Position numbers and translations under genes: made by a program
Notes under the pieces: model-generated
What the model saw: only the letters and a program-made list of their open reading frames with translations
Database searches by the model: none
What the model was told of the DNA's origin: nothing
In this document: positions 1 to 9,941 of the stretch, one piece after another
Numbering within the stretch: position 1 is the stretch's first letter
Layout of the letters: every line of letters begins with the position of its first letter
Virus record (IMG/VR): IMGVR_UViG_3300008116_000268
Coordinates: 1 to 38,507 of that record
DNA length: 38,507 bases
Source of the DNA: a virus
Direction: 5' to 3' (one strand)

Positions 1-108
1 AGCAACGTACTTAGACCAATCAGCAGGGTATACCGGGAAACCACTATAATCCCCGAGGTACGGAAGCCCCTTAAGAGATTGTTGAAGACCTAGAGCCGAA
101 TAACCCAT
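1..108 (-). CDS. Start of a structural protein, cut by the window edge
   Basis: Only the first 36 codons lie in the window; the gene runs off the left edge. The ATG is at 108 and the peptide begins MGYSALGLQQSLKGLPYLGD. It starts 15 bases after the stop of the DUF4815 gene, so it continues the baseplate operon. In T4 the position after gp10 is taken by gp11/gp12 fibre-attachment proteins, but too little is visible to name it. I do not recognise the family. Confidence 0.6.
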   Translation of the reverse strand, partial: MGYSALGLQQSLKGLPYLGDYSGFPVYPADWSKYVA

Positions 109-122
109 TTAAAAAACTTCCT

Positions 123-3100
123 TTAGACTAATTGATTGTAATTAGAAAGAACAAACCCACCGTAATTCAACAGATAGTTAGTTGTAGCGTTAGTCAGTGT
201 TTCATTGACTGTTGTATCTGTTGGGTAGAATAACTTATATCCAAATGTACCAGCCTTAGCATTCTGTAGGAAGCCACCATGCTTCTTACCCTTGAATACA
301 CGGACCCTTACATAAATGCCGTTATCTGGATTATGTATCCAGAGTAACTTGAAGTGGTCTTCAATAAATGTACCCCATGCTGTACCTGATGGATACAACT
401 TTCTTTCTTCCGAGCCAGGGTGTTCAATCTTTCTTCCGCCGTTCAGGCCGCTTAGACCCTTAGCGAAGATATCACCTGATGCGATTGGTATAGAGGTAGC
501 GCTAGTCTGTGTGGTTGTCCATGGTCCATCCGGGGTACTAGATTGAGCAATTTCGAGACCAATATTGTTATCGCGAGCATTGATATAGAACTCTGCGGGG
601 CCTGACTTAGTGCTGAATGTATAGAAGAAGTCTTCATAGACTGAACCATCATCAGCGCGGCTAGTATTTCTCTGCTCTTGTACGACAGATGTAATAATCT
701 GTACTGTAGTAACAGCAGTATTAACAACTAGCGGTCCATCTGTAGCGCGTGTCTGCGTGATATATGGTACTTCAACGTATGGAAGAATACCACTATCTTC
801 ATCAGCTGTAGATAGACCAATGTTGACTTCCTTAATGAACGGTGATAGATAACCATCAACAATTGTAGCTGAATACGCTGGATTTGATACATCAGAGTAA
901 GTATAGTTCTCGAAGCTATCAACGAAGAAGCCAAACTTAAAGCGATCAGCTCCATCTGCGCCCGGTAGAACTCTCTTCTGAGCCTGTAGCTCAGTCAATG
1001 TAAGCGCTGTATAGTATTCTAGTTCTGAGATACGTCTTTCAAGCTTACCGATATCCTTCATGGTATAACCACGAGGCTGGAGTGTAGCTCTTTCTGAATC
1101 TGTTATAGCGGTTGTAATTCTATAATCATTCAGTCTTCTTGTACCATACTTTTCGTTTGCGATCTTCGTATCGATGTACTCAACCATATCGGTTGAGAGC
1201 TGATATGGAAGCGAAGGATATGGTGGGATCTTTAGAACGTTAATGGACAGAGCGTTTTCTGGTGCCTGTGGTGGTTCTGTTGAGCCTGGTGTACCAGCAA
1301 TAACACGGAACTGATTCGACTCATCGATAATGACTCTATCTGTTCTACCGACATAATAGCTTACTGTTGTCGATAGCTCTGAGTCAGGCGCTGGGAACTT
1401 CTTGTCTGTCGACATAAAGCGCGCGGCTGCAGTCTGCTCAGCTGGGTTTAGCGGTGCTAATGAAATGTCCGTCGAAGGAATAACTGTGCTATTCGATAGC
1501 GGTCTGAAGTCAAACTGATCGCGAAGATCGTAGTATGTACCTCTTGCACCATACACTTCAGGGATTTCAACAGTATTAATAGTAGTTGTTGCTGCAGAAA
1601 GGAGCGTAGCATCATTAATAGGATATGTACCAGAACCACCGGGGCCTTTCAGACCTTCAGCGCCTGGTGTAACCGAGAAGTGATCAAACTCAACTAGAAG
1701 CCAATCAGCGGTTGTTAGAGCGTCACTGCCTGGCTTGGTATACAGATAGGAAAGATCATAATAGTCTTCTGTCTGATTATGATCAATATAGAAGTTCTGT
1801 GTAATATCGGTTTCTGATGTACCGAATGTAGCGTTAGCGCCCTTGTAAACTTTCTTTAGACGGAAAGCATCGGGAACGCCTAGGCACCACGGTCCTGTAG
1901 CAGAGCCGGCATTGTTTGCGAGACAGAGTCGCACATAACGGGTTCTATTAACAGTCTTAGCGACTGGTGTTACACCTGATTCGCGAATATTATATGTCAC
2001 TGCCACCTGTACCGGTGTGAACATTAGCGTACCGGTGCTAATAGTCAGCTGCTTAAGATCACCGGTTGTTGTAGCTCCACGTGCTGTACGCTCAAGCGGA
2101 ATTGGAGCAAATGCTGGATATCCAATCTTATGAGTATCCGATACAATACTCACACCAGCATTAGCTGTTAGATAAAGTACAGTGTCGTTAGCAATTGATT
2201 GAACCTGCCCATAGACACCGGAATTAGTGAACTTGATATAATCACCCTCGCGATATTCTGAAACGAATAAAGTGCTCGAACCGGTGATTGTCTGCGATGT
2301 AGCAGAGCCGGATACCGTACCCGTCAGTACGCCGGCGGCTTCACCATTAGCAAGTGGTACAACGATTAAGTCTCTTAGTTGTGTAGAAGAGAGTTGAACG
2401 CTGTAAGGAAACTCTTGCGAGCCTCCAGAAGGTACAGAAATAACAATATTACCATCACTACCCAGTGTAGCGGTATTAGATGTACGATAGATGTACGAGA
2501 TTGACGATGCATTAATAACAGCTGGGTTACCTGCGTAGTAGATAAGCGATGAGTTAATATTATCCTTAATGACAGCAGTATTAGCTTCTAATACCGGGTC
2601 GCAGACAGCCTTAACCGCTCCATCGTAGAAGATAGAACGAACATCACCGAAGTTCTTTCCGGTGTTCATCTGAATGTCAAATAGATACAGTCTGTATACG
2701 CAGCTCGGCGTACCTGGAACACCCGAATCATATACGAGCGAACGAATTCGTGCATAGCCAAGTAGATTACCTAGCCCGGATGCCGATGGCGCAGTGAATG
2801 TTCTATTGGAAATGTAATCACCGGCTGTATCGTAAAGCGCCACTCTATCGCCTGTCTTAAACAGGAAGTAGCCGCCAACTTCATTTATCTTAACATAGTT
2901 ACCGTAGTTGAGAGAAATGTTACCGTTATTAACTTGTAGGTTAGCTGTGCCCTTATCGACGGGTGCTTCGTAATTGAGTACTGTTTCGACGCGCGCCCCA
3001 TTAATGAAGGCTACGCCCGGGTCAATAAAGACATTAAATTGTGTTGCTTCGCTAGTAAATGGTGTAGTGCTCTTAGTGGTAAGCAAGAATGGGTTAGTAA

Positions 3101-4547
3101 CGAAGCTACCAGCTGTCTCGTTAAATCGCTGATCAACGTACTTACCGATTTTATTGTAAACTGTTTGACGGTTTTGCTTATACGGGCTACCAGCTGAGAA
3201 CTCAGCAACATATAGCCAGTCGTCGCGAGCATCAGCCTCTGCTTTCGAGATAACAGATAGTCTAGGTGTAAGCTTAAGACGATTAGCGCCCGGCGCGGTA
3301 AAGTTAGGAGCACCTGTTGCGTTATCAAGAAGAGAACTATCCTGATTTGAGTTAATAATTTCTTCTAGAGTTTCGAAACCAACTGACTTAGCATCTGGCT
3401 TTGTAGGACTATCTACATACTTCTCAACGATAACAATCTGCTCTGCAACGCGCGAGAAATAACCTTTTTGGTAAACAATACCCTCACCGACTGTCATACC
3501 ATAGGAATTACCGACAGGTAAGAACGATAACGGCGCGACTGTAATAGTTGCTAGTTGAGTCTGCGGCAGTGCAGAGAAAGCACCGATTTGACCTACAGTT
3601 GCGCCTGGCGAGGCAACGCTGATATTAGGTAATACCTTATACCCGATGCCTTTGGTAAGAATATTAATACCGGTTGCTTCACCGAGCGAAGATGTTATCA
3701 GAGTAGCAGAAGCACCTTCACCGATAATAGATGAAACAGTAGCGATCGAAGATGGTGTAGCGTTAACTGTTTGAACATTTGTATTAGTAGTAAATGTCCA
3801 CTTAGTAAAGTCACCAGCTTTTAGGTCATCTGGTTTTGGCGCGATCTTAAGTACAACCGCATCAGAGAATGTTGTTGTATCAATCGCCTTAATTTGAACG
3901 TTGGCAGTGCCATTTGTGATATAGTCACCAACATAGAAGTTATTAGCAAACGCTGTACCACCAGAGGAGTTCTGAATGGCGATAGCAGAAAGAATAATAA
4001 CCTTATCGGTAGAGATAAAGCCCGACGAGCCGTTGAGAATAGAAATCTTTTCGATAGGGGCTTCAGGGTTATAAACAGTTAGCTGCTCAGAAGCTTCGAA
4101 TGTTGGCTGACCGTTAGCGGGTCCACCGGTCTTGAAGCCTGTATTTAGATAGCGAACATATAGAGTGTTTAAATTTGGAGATGTAGATTCGAAGCCCGGG
4201 TCAGCGGTAATAATCGACGCTTCAAGAGGAATAATATTGTTCTGGTTACGTACACGATAGCCAACATACTTGCTAACATCAACAGCTGTAGAGTTTGTTT
4301 CAATATCTCGTATCTTAACGTACTGAAGCGAATCATGGAATGTGATATCGCAACCATCTATAATGGTGCCCTGTTTAAATACATGGTTACCAAAGCGCTC
4401 AATCTGCTTCTGCAGAATGGTCTGGAGCTGATTAAGCTCACGTGCCTGTACTGCCACGCCGGGACGAAACAGAATCTTATAAAAGTCTTTCTGATCATCA
4501 TAGTCGTCAAAATATGGCGATACGCTCAGATCTGTTTGAATCGGCAT
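123..4547 (-). CDS. gp10-like baseplate/tail protein with N-terminal DUF4815
   Basis: The 1474-residue product opens with a DUF4815-type module (residues 5-60, including SPYFDDYD, ILFRPGVAVQARELNQLQ and QIERFGNHVFKQG). This module is seen in large structural proteins of T4-like environmental phages. The rest is rich in Ser, Thr, Gly and Asn and looks beta-structured, as in baseplate and fibre proteins. A charged, coil-like stretch near residues 1160-1200 (KLERRISELEYYTALTLTEL) is the main helical segment. It follows gp8 with a 6-base gap, where T4 has gp9 and gp10, so a role in the baseplate periphery or in fibre attachment is inferred. T4 gp10 is about 600 residues, so this protein is more than twice as long. 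Stop codon TAA. The DUF4815 call is firm; the gp10 label is positional. Confidence 0.85.
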   Translation of the reverse strand: MPIQTDLSVSPYFDDYDDQKDFYKILFRPGVAVQARELNQLQTILQKQIERFGNHVFKQGTIIDGCDITFHDSLQYVKIRDIETNSTAVDVSKYVGYRVRNQNNIIPLEASIITADPGFESTSPNLNTLYVRYLNTGFKTGGPANGQPTFEASEQLTVYNPEAPIEKISILNGSSGFISTDKVIILSAIAIQNSSGGTAFANNFYVGDYITNGTANVQIKAIDTTTFSDAVVLKIAPKPDDLKAGDFTKWTFTTNTNVQTVNATPSSIATVSSIIGEGASATLITSSLGEATGINILTKGIGYKVLPNISVASPGATVGQIGAFSALPQTQLATITVAPLSFLPVGNSYGMTVGEGIVYQKGYFSRVAEQIVIVEKYVDSPTKPDAKSVGFETLEEIINSNQDSSLLDNATGAPNFTAPGANRLKLTPRLSVISKAEADARDDWLYVAEFSAGSPYKQNRQTVYNKIGKYVDQRFNETAGSFVTNPFLLTTKSTTPFTSEATQFNVFIDPGVAFINGARVETVLNYEAPVDKGTANLQVNNGNISLNYGNYVKINEVGGYFLFKTGDRVALYDTAGDYISNRTFTAPSASGLGNLLGYARIRSLVYDSGVPGTPSCVYRLYLFDIQMNTGKNFGDVRSIFYDGAVKAVCDPVLEANTAVIKDNINSSLIYYAGNPAVINASSISYIYRTSNTATLGSDGNIVISVPSGGSQEFPYSVQLSSTQLRDLIVVPLANGEAAGVLTGTVSGSATSQTITGSSTLFVSEYREGDYIKFTNSGVYGQVQSIANDTVLYLTANAGVSIVSDTHKIGYPAFAPIPLERTARGATTTGDLKQLTISTGTLMFTPVQVAVTYNIRESGVTPVAKTVNRTRYVRLCLANNAGSATGPWCLGVPDAFRLKKVYKGANATFGTSETDITQNFYIDHNQTEDYYDLSYLYTKPGSDALTTADWLLVEFDHFSVTPGAEGLKGPGGSGTYPINDATLLSAATTTINTVEIPEVYGARGTYYDLRDQFDFRPLSNSTVIPSTDISLAPLNPAEQTAAARFMSTDKKFPAPDSELSTTVSYYVGRTDRVIIDESNQFRVIAGTPGSTEPPQAPENALSINVLKIPPYPSLPYQLSTDMVEYIDTKIANEKYGTRRLNDYRITTAITDSERATLQPRGYTMKDIGKLERRISELEYYTALTLTELQAQKRVLPGADGADRFKFGFFVDSFENYTYSDVSNPAYSATIVDGYLSPFIKEVNIGLSTADEDSGILPYVEVPYITQTRATDGPLVVNTAVTTVQIITSVVQEQRNTSRADDGSVYEDFFYTFSTKSGPAEFYINARDNNIGLEIAQSSTPDGPWTTTQTSATSIPIASGDIFAKGLSGLNGGRKIEHPGSEERKLYPSGTAWGTFIEDHFKLLWIHNPDNGIYVRVRVFKGKKHGGFLQNAKAGTFGYKLFYPTDTTVNETLTNATTNYLLNYGGFVLSNYNQLV

Positions 4548-4553
4548 TGTAAC

Positions 4554-6623
4554 TTAGAACTCCAGAATTAATTTAACAGTTTCAGTCTGTCTTATGTCTC
4601 TTGTAATCGGACTTAGATTTTCCAGGTAGAGTATCTCACCGCTGTCTGGAACAATTTCCCCATTATATTTATAACGTGCTGTAAAGTAAGAGTTTGATGT
4701 AGCACCGCGAATCTGCCCACCGCTTCCGTTTATACCTTGTAAATCGAATGTATTGCTTACATTAGTAACATAAAGATAATCATTAGCCGACCCTGGGTTA
4801 TCTGTAAACGAGTGTAGTCTAGCCGATGGTGTAAGATCAACGTCATCAACGTCCTGAAGTAAATATTCATCTTCGATAAATTCAGGTGATGATATAAACG
4901 ATCCTACAAACGTAGTAAGCTGATTAAACGCGTTAAATTCATCAGCATCGCGACTATTAACAGTTATAGCTGGCTGAGTATTAGAAACACCCGCTGTGCA
5001 GTACGATGCAGCACCAAGCAGCTTTGTACTAATATCCCAGCCTATAGGGTTAACGTCAGTGAGCCTGAGATTAATACTATCATATGAGGTAGCAGTACCG
5101 AAAAGCTCACTCTCAACTAGATAAATTTCGCTGTTACCACCTGAATAGGTTGGTATTTTATCAATTGAGAGTTGCGTATCAGATATAATTGATTGAATAT
5201 TTGCAAATATATTAGTGACACCATTTGTAATAATAACACGATCATTTGTTCTGAAAGTATTAATAAACGAAGTATTTGTGCCGATAACGAGCGAATTAGC
5301 CGCAATAGTTACGTTGCTGAATAGCTTAAGAGGCTTATAGCGATAAATGGTCTCTCCGGTAACAAATGATCCAATAACAGTATCAGTATCAATTTTAACA
5401 TTAACGTTAGCGTATCTAGGATTTTTAAGAAGACCAACAGTTCTATAATCGTTGTTAGGTGTTAGCGGATCGTTATTGCCGATAAAGCTGGTAGTAATAC
5501 CAACATAGCGTGCAAATAATTCGTTATTAATATTTGCACCGTGACCGCCGGGAGGAGAGATGATTGGTCTAACTACAGCGTTACTAGTTACAGCCACAAT
5601 ATTAGCTGTCTTGATCTTAGCCGTAGCAATTCTATAACCTTCGCCGATTGAAAGAACTTCTACACGGGAGATGGCATTACCGATGCTTGAGTTAACAATA
5701 GCGCGCGCGATGCAATTAGCCTGGCTTGTAGCGCTAACATCGTAGATAAAGACGTTAGGGTAGATTTCATACTCATCGCCAGCATTAGGTCTGTTATTAA
5801 AAGGTCTATCAATAACGATAATCTTACGACCACCCTGAATAATATAATCGGTAATTAGTCTATATTCGCCATTAGCGACACCAGATGTCATCTTAATTAA
5901 GCAATTTTTATAATACTGATCTACAGATGAAGCTGAGGCGTCTAGTCCAAAACGTAGATTAGAACCAACAGCAATAGATGCCGCGTCTGGGAAGATACCT
6001 GTCGTATAGTTATTGTAGCCTGAGCCAGCTGTCTCTACTTCTACAACTTCGATCGAGCCAGGTACAGCCGCTTCGGTGATAAAATCTACAGGTGTCGCGG
6101 GTGCATAATCATCTGTAGCAAATTTACGAATATTAAATTGATCTACAGTGAAGAGATATTTCCAGATATATCCGTCTTGCGGAAATTCAAACGGAGCAGT
6201 ATCTTTACCGAAAGGCTTTTGTGTTGATTTAGCGCCTTTATTATTGTAGAGACACTTATAGACATTATACTCAACTACATCGTCAATAACAACATAAAAC
6301 GCTTTTGATGCTAGGTCAGTATCTGTATCATCGTACATATCATAAACGGTATTCTCAACCCAGTCATAACGCTTGATAAGAGCGGCAACGTTATCGCCTT
6401 TGATTCTCTTACCGAAGATCATATCATTGTATACCTGAAGATCGGATAGAGCAGTATCTTGAGGTACAGGAGGGGCATCATCCGAACCGCCGCCTTGATC
6501 AACACCGAACGGAGTATGTTTTGCGGCAAAAATATAGTAAGCAGCATTCTCTTGTACGGACTGTACAAAAGATTCAGCGGCCTGAACGTTGAGTGTCTTG
6601 CTAATTTTTTGCTTAATGCTCAT
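4554..6623 (-). CDS. 8: Baseplate wedge protein gp8 (enlarged)
   Basis: The 689-residue protein ends with SGEILYLENLSPITRDIRQT and a TVKLILEF tail. This matches the end of T4 gp8 (SGEMIYMENRPPI, then TEEINILFTF). The region around FPQDGYIWKYLF (residues 155-170) matches the gp8 motif GDGYVWEYLF. The N-terminal KHTPFGVDQGGGSDDAPP corresponds to the early gp8 region describing test fields of the wedge. T4 gp8 is 334 residues; here about 350 extra residues sit in the middle, mostly beta-rich and Asn/Thr-rich, like the inserts in gp8 of marine T4-like phages. gp8 joins gp10, gp7 and gp6 in the wedge. The gene lies between gp7 and the gp10-like gene, as in T4. Confidence in gp8 is high because both ends match. 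Confidence 0.88.
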   Translation of the reverse strand: MSIKQKISKTLNVQAAESFVQSVQENAAYYIFAAKHTPFGVDQGGGSDDAPPVPQDTALSDLQVYNDMIFGKRIKGDNVAALIKRYDWVENTVYDMYDDTDTDLASKAFYVVIDDVVEYNVYKCLYNNKGAKSTQKPFGKDTAPFEFPQDGYIWKYLFTVDQFNIRKFATDDYAPATPVDFITEAAVPGSIEVVEVETAGSGYNNYTTGIFPDAASIAVGSNLRFGLDASASSVDQYYKNCLIKMTSGVANGEYRLITDYIIQGGRKIIVIDRPFNNRPNAGDEYEIYPNVFIYDVSATSQANCIARAIVNSSIGNAISRVEVLSIGEGYRIATAKIKTANIVAVTSNAVVRPIISPPGGHGANINNELFARYVGITTSFIGNNDPLTPNNDYRTVGLLKNPRYANVNVKIDTDTVIGSFVTGETIYRYKPLKLFSNVTIAANSLVIGTNTSFINTFRTNDRVIITNGVTNIFANIQSIISDTQLSIDKIPTYSGGNSEIYLVESELFGTATSYDSINLRLTDVNPIGWDISTKLLGAASYCTAGVSNTQPAITVNSRDADEFNAFNQLTTFVGSFISSPEFIEDEYLLQDVDDVDLTPSARLHSFTDNPGSANDYLYVTNVSNTFDLQGINGSGGQIRGATSNSYFTARYKYNGEIVPDSGEILYLENLSPITRDIRQTETVKLILEF

Positions 6624-6629
6624 AAACTA

Positions 6630-6637
6630 TATTTATA
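6630..6637 (-). promoter_or_regulatory. Possible T4-type late promoter before gp8
   Basis: The minus strand reads TATAAATA, the T4 late-promoter octamer, in the 24-base gap between gp7 and gp8. It lies only 6 bases before the gp8 ATG, so a transcript starting here would be almost leaderless. This could instead be chance in an AT-rich spacer. Confidence 0.3.
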
Positions 6638-6647
6638 CCTTTTTTCG

Positions 6648-9600
6648 TTATTCTCTAATTTCAATGAAGAAATCACCGCGATCTTCAACGTCAATACTGC
6701 GACGATCTTGAATTACATACGGTGAGGAATCATCGATTGTAATTAGAGAATTCGCTACATTAATTGTTGTATTAGCTATAGTATCGATCAATACACTACC
6801 GAAAAATCTCGTGCCAGCGGTATGCATTACCTTCTTAAACATCGCGGAATATTTTTCTAGTGGTATACGTGAGATAATATCATATGAGTATTCTTGGTAA
6901 TAATCGCCGTCATGTATTCTAGAGATATCAGATAAGAAGCCCTTAGCAGTTCTATAATAGCCGGTGCCGATACCCACACCACCTCTAATATTTGATACGG
7001 TACCAAAACGTGTAGAATCTGTATTAGCTACAAATGTAATATCGTCATCGTTTGAGAAACCATAACCTGAGTCGATAATCTGAACGGTGTTAATAACACC
7101 ATTGGCTGTGGTAGCTTTTGTACGAACCTTAGCGTTTAAACCAGCCGGGTCAGAGTTAGGATCTAGATCTACCGATACAAGATTAGCAGAGGTACCAGAT
7201 AGCGAGCCTGTAATAGTTTTACCGGTTATAAATCTATTTTCGAGCTGCACTCTCTTTACATACACCAGATCGTTTTCGCTATCCTTAACAACGCCTCTAG
7301 AAGTAAACTGACCGACAAAGGGTACTGCGTTAGTGATAAAAGAGTTAGCTGTTGAGAATAAAGATTTTAATGTGTAACTATTAGATGTGGGGAATGTACC
7401 AGCAGGAAACTCTAGATCAATATATTTGTTAGCAGAATTTATATAGAATACTATACCGTTGGCAATAAAGCTAGTTGTAGTGTTCGCAGCATGAACTTTT
7501 TCACCGTATAGGTACGGGTCAGTATTGCTGACAAAAACCTTAACGAAGTTGCTATTAGATGTCTGCTCTACAAATTCACCGACAATAAATTGCGTCTCAT
7601 TATCTTTAATTGTAAAGATGTAGTCGCGAGCCTGGTACCCTGTAATGTAATTCTGGAATAGTGATGTGATAGGGTCTCTATTGTATCCGGTACCAGGGTT
7701 AATGTCACCTAGAGTGGCTACAGAGCCGACAGTAATACCTTGGAACATAAGAGCGCTAAAGATAATAGATGAGGAATTAGCAAAAGTATTACCTTGTAGG
7801 CCATACGCTAGCGCATTTAGCTTCATATCTAGAATTGTATTGTTGCACAGTCTATCGGTATTTACTTTAACGTCTTGCGTATTGGTTAGCGACGCAATTC
7901 TATATTGCGCGTTAGAACCTGAAGTCGTGCTATCAACAAAGCCTCTCGTTCCGTTATTTGACGAATAGATGACTGGTGAAAAGCTATCAACAAGTGTATT
8001 GCTTGAGCCTACGATAGCTACGTTTAAGGTAATATTCTTAAACAGAGCGCTAGATGTTTTACCTTCTACAAGAATCTCTTCGTTATTACGGAAAACGCCT
8101 TGAAGATCTTTTACATTGATAATACCACCGCCAAGGGTGAGATTCGACGTACTGGTGATTGTAGCTGTAGCTGCGATATCGTTCGCGCTATTTCTTTGAT
8201 ACAATACGTCGCCGACAGTAAATTGTCCACTCGGGGTGCCAATTTCCATAATAGCGGTGTTGCTAACATTTATAACCTGTGCTTTAGCTTCGCGTAGAGA
8301 TACAGTAACAACGTCAACTTTATTTGTAGTGTTAGCATCTAAATGTACAACGTCGCCGGAATTGATAATATCGTTTTTAAGAAGCGATATCAGCATAGTA
8401 TTATTAACTGTATCAATCTCGATTAGTCGACCTAATTTGTCAATGTTATTAATATCAACAAGAGAGCCAGCTGACATAAAGTCCAGCCCGACCGGATTTT
8501 GATACGTTATAAAGAACAATGGCTGCGTAATAGTTTCAAGATATTCAAAATACTTCTTAGGGTATTCATATTGAATATTGAATGTCGCGCCTACGCCCTG
8601 TGATGGGTAGCTTGTTGAGTTTATTATGCTTACCGGAGGTGTTTCAAGTTGAGGGTAGTAGCCTGTTCCTCTTTCCGTGACTATGGATGAAAGAATAGAA
8701 CCGGAAGAGTTGGTAACGGGTCTTATGACCGCATCATCATAACGTGAGAATACATAAATTAAATCTGTATTATTATATCCAGAACCACTAGTAATAGGAT
8801 TAATATTAGAAACATATTGACCAGATTCCACATTTGCGACTAAGAGAATCTTATCAGATAGAAAAGTATTCGACGAATAGCTATAGGTACTACCTACTCT
8901 GTTTGTAGTATACCCCCAGCCTGAGTTAGCTAGTGTAAACGAAACCTCACCTGTACCCTTTACGGTATCGGTAACCAGACCAATAGCGCCAAGCCCAGCA
9001 GCTGACGAAAAGTTGACTACATCACCAACTTCAAAATCCTCAGAGCCATCAACAACAGCTGCGGCGTTAAATGAGCCTATAATTCTTGGCGAGTCAGGGA
9101 AGATCTGAACATACTTTAGTCGTTCGTTTACCTGAAATTCTCCACGTACGTTTGATACGTAAAATACGTGAACAACACCCGACTTAACTTTCTTCTTGAT
9201 ATAGCGTTCTACGAAAGCTGTAGCACCGGAGTTAACGCCAGTGATCTGCTTACCTACAAGCTGAATAGCTCTATCGACGGATGTAGAGTTAATTTCGATG
9301 TATTGAGGCTTGAACCATTCAGCATCTGAGAGGCGGAAAAGATCATCGCCAGGATAATAGACGCTTGATTTAACACCATAGATGAGTCTAAAGAATAGAT
9401 CGATCGAGCGCGATGTACCTTTAGAGCGGTACAGGTCGAGTGAGTTCTTTACGAGAAGTCTTTTGTTGGTTTCGGTATCGAATTCAATATTCTTGAGATA
9501 CTTTTCTTTAAAGCGTACGATGAATAGATCTATTGTCTTATCAATATCACGAATATTAAATAAGTTACGGCTCATGAATAGCGAGCCTAAACGTCTAGTT

Positions 9601-9938
9601 GTACCGCCGCGAAGAATATATGTACTACCACCCGAAGATGATGTAACTGGAAGTAGTTCTGAGCAGATGTTAAAACATTTGAATGTTTCTAGCCCGTCAA
9701 CAAGTACAAGAATACTATTACCGAGTATGGAAAAGATCTTACCGGTAACGTTCTCTTGCTGTACTGTGTCGCCTATTTTAAAATTTTCTACCGATTCTAG
9801 ATCTAGCAGCTGAAAGTTTTGTTCTAACCACTCATAATACGCAATTATGAAAGCAATAAAATTCGGACCCTCTTCTTGATAAAAAGAAGGAAATTGACTT
9901 ACTAGTAGGGGTGAAATTTTACTTTCAATACTCTTCAT
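6648..9938 (-). CDS. 7: Baseplate wedge initiator, gp7-like
   Basis: This 1096-residue protein begins MKSIESKISPLLVSQFPSFY followed by QEEGPNFIAFIIAYYEWLEQN. That N-terminus is typical of the large wedge protein of T4-like environmental phages. Residues 110-200 carry the conserved helical block with LFMSRNLFNIRDIDKTIDLF and KGTSRSIDLFFRLIYGV. The C-terminus includes the aromatic block YYQEYSYDIISRIPLEKYSA, also shared by this family. The middle is repetitive beta structure (many SGSGYNN and GTGYYR turns). T4 gp7 is 1032 residues, so the size fits. It sits between gp6 and gp8 as in T4, where gp7 binds gp10 and gp6 and starts wedge assembly. The gp7 name rests on synteny, size and remembered family motifs. 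Confidence 0.8.
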   Translation of the reverse strand: MKSIESKISPLLVSQFPSFYQEEGPNFIAFIIAYYEWLEQNFQLLDLESVENFKIGDTVQQENVTGKIFSILGNSILVLVDGLETFKCFNICSELLPVTSSSGGSTYILRGGTTRRLGSLFMSRNLFNIRDIDKTIDLFIVRFKEKYLKNIEFDTETNKRLLVKNSLDLYRSKGTSRSIDLFFRLIYGVKSSVYYPGDDLFRLSDAEWFKPQYIEINSTSVDRAIQLVGKQITGVNSGATAFVERYIKKKVKSGVVHVFYVSNVRGEFQVNERLKYVQIFPDSPRIIGSFNAAAVVDGSEDFEVGDVVNFSSAAGLGAIGLVTDTVKGTGEVSFTLANSGWGYTTNRVGSTYSYSSNTFLSDKILLVANVESGQYVSNINPITSGSGYNNTDLIYVFSRYDDAVIRPVTNSSGSILSSIVTERGTGYYPQLETPPVSIINSTSYPSQGVGATFNIQYEYPKKYFEYLETITQPLFFITYQNPVGLDFMSAGSLVDINNIDKLGRLIEIDTVNNTMLISLLKNDIINSGDVVHLDANTTNKVDVVTVSLREAKAQVINVSNTAIMEIGTPSGQFTVGDVLYQRNSANDIAATATITSTSNLTLGGGIINVKDLQGVFRNNEEILVEGKTSSALFKNITLNVAIVGSSNTLVDSFSPVIYSSNNGTRGFVDSTTSGSNAQYRIASLTNTQDVKVNTDRLCNNTILDMKLNALAYGLQGNTFANSSSIIFSALMFQGITVGSVATLGDINPGTGYNRDPITSLFQNYITGYQARDYIFTIKDNETQFIVGEFVEQTSNSNFVKVFVSNTDPYLYGEKVHAANTTTSFIANGIVFYINSANKYIDLEFPAGTFPTSNSYTLKSLFSTANSFITNAVPFVGQFTSRGVVKDSENDLVYVKRVQLENRFITGKTITGSLSGTSANLVSVDLDPNSDPAGLNAKVRTKATTANGVINTVQIIDSGYGFSNDDDITFVANTDSTRFGTVSNIRGGVGIGTGYYRTAKGFLSDISRIHDGDYYQEYSYDIISRIPLEKYSAMFKKVMHTAGTRFFGSVLIDTIANTTINVANSLITIDDSSPYVIQDRRSIDVEDRGDFFIEIRE

Positions 9939-9941
9939 CTA

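Noticed and set aside
9382-9813. 143-codon plus-strand frame inside gp7
   Set aside because: Ser/Arg-rich shadow of a real minus-strand gene, without a Shine-Dalgarno.
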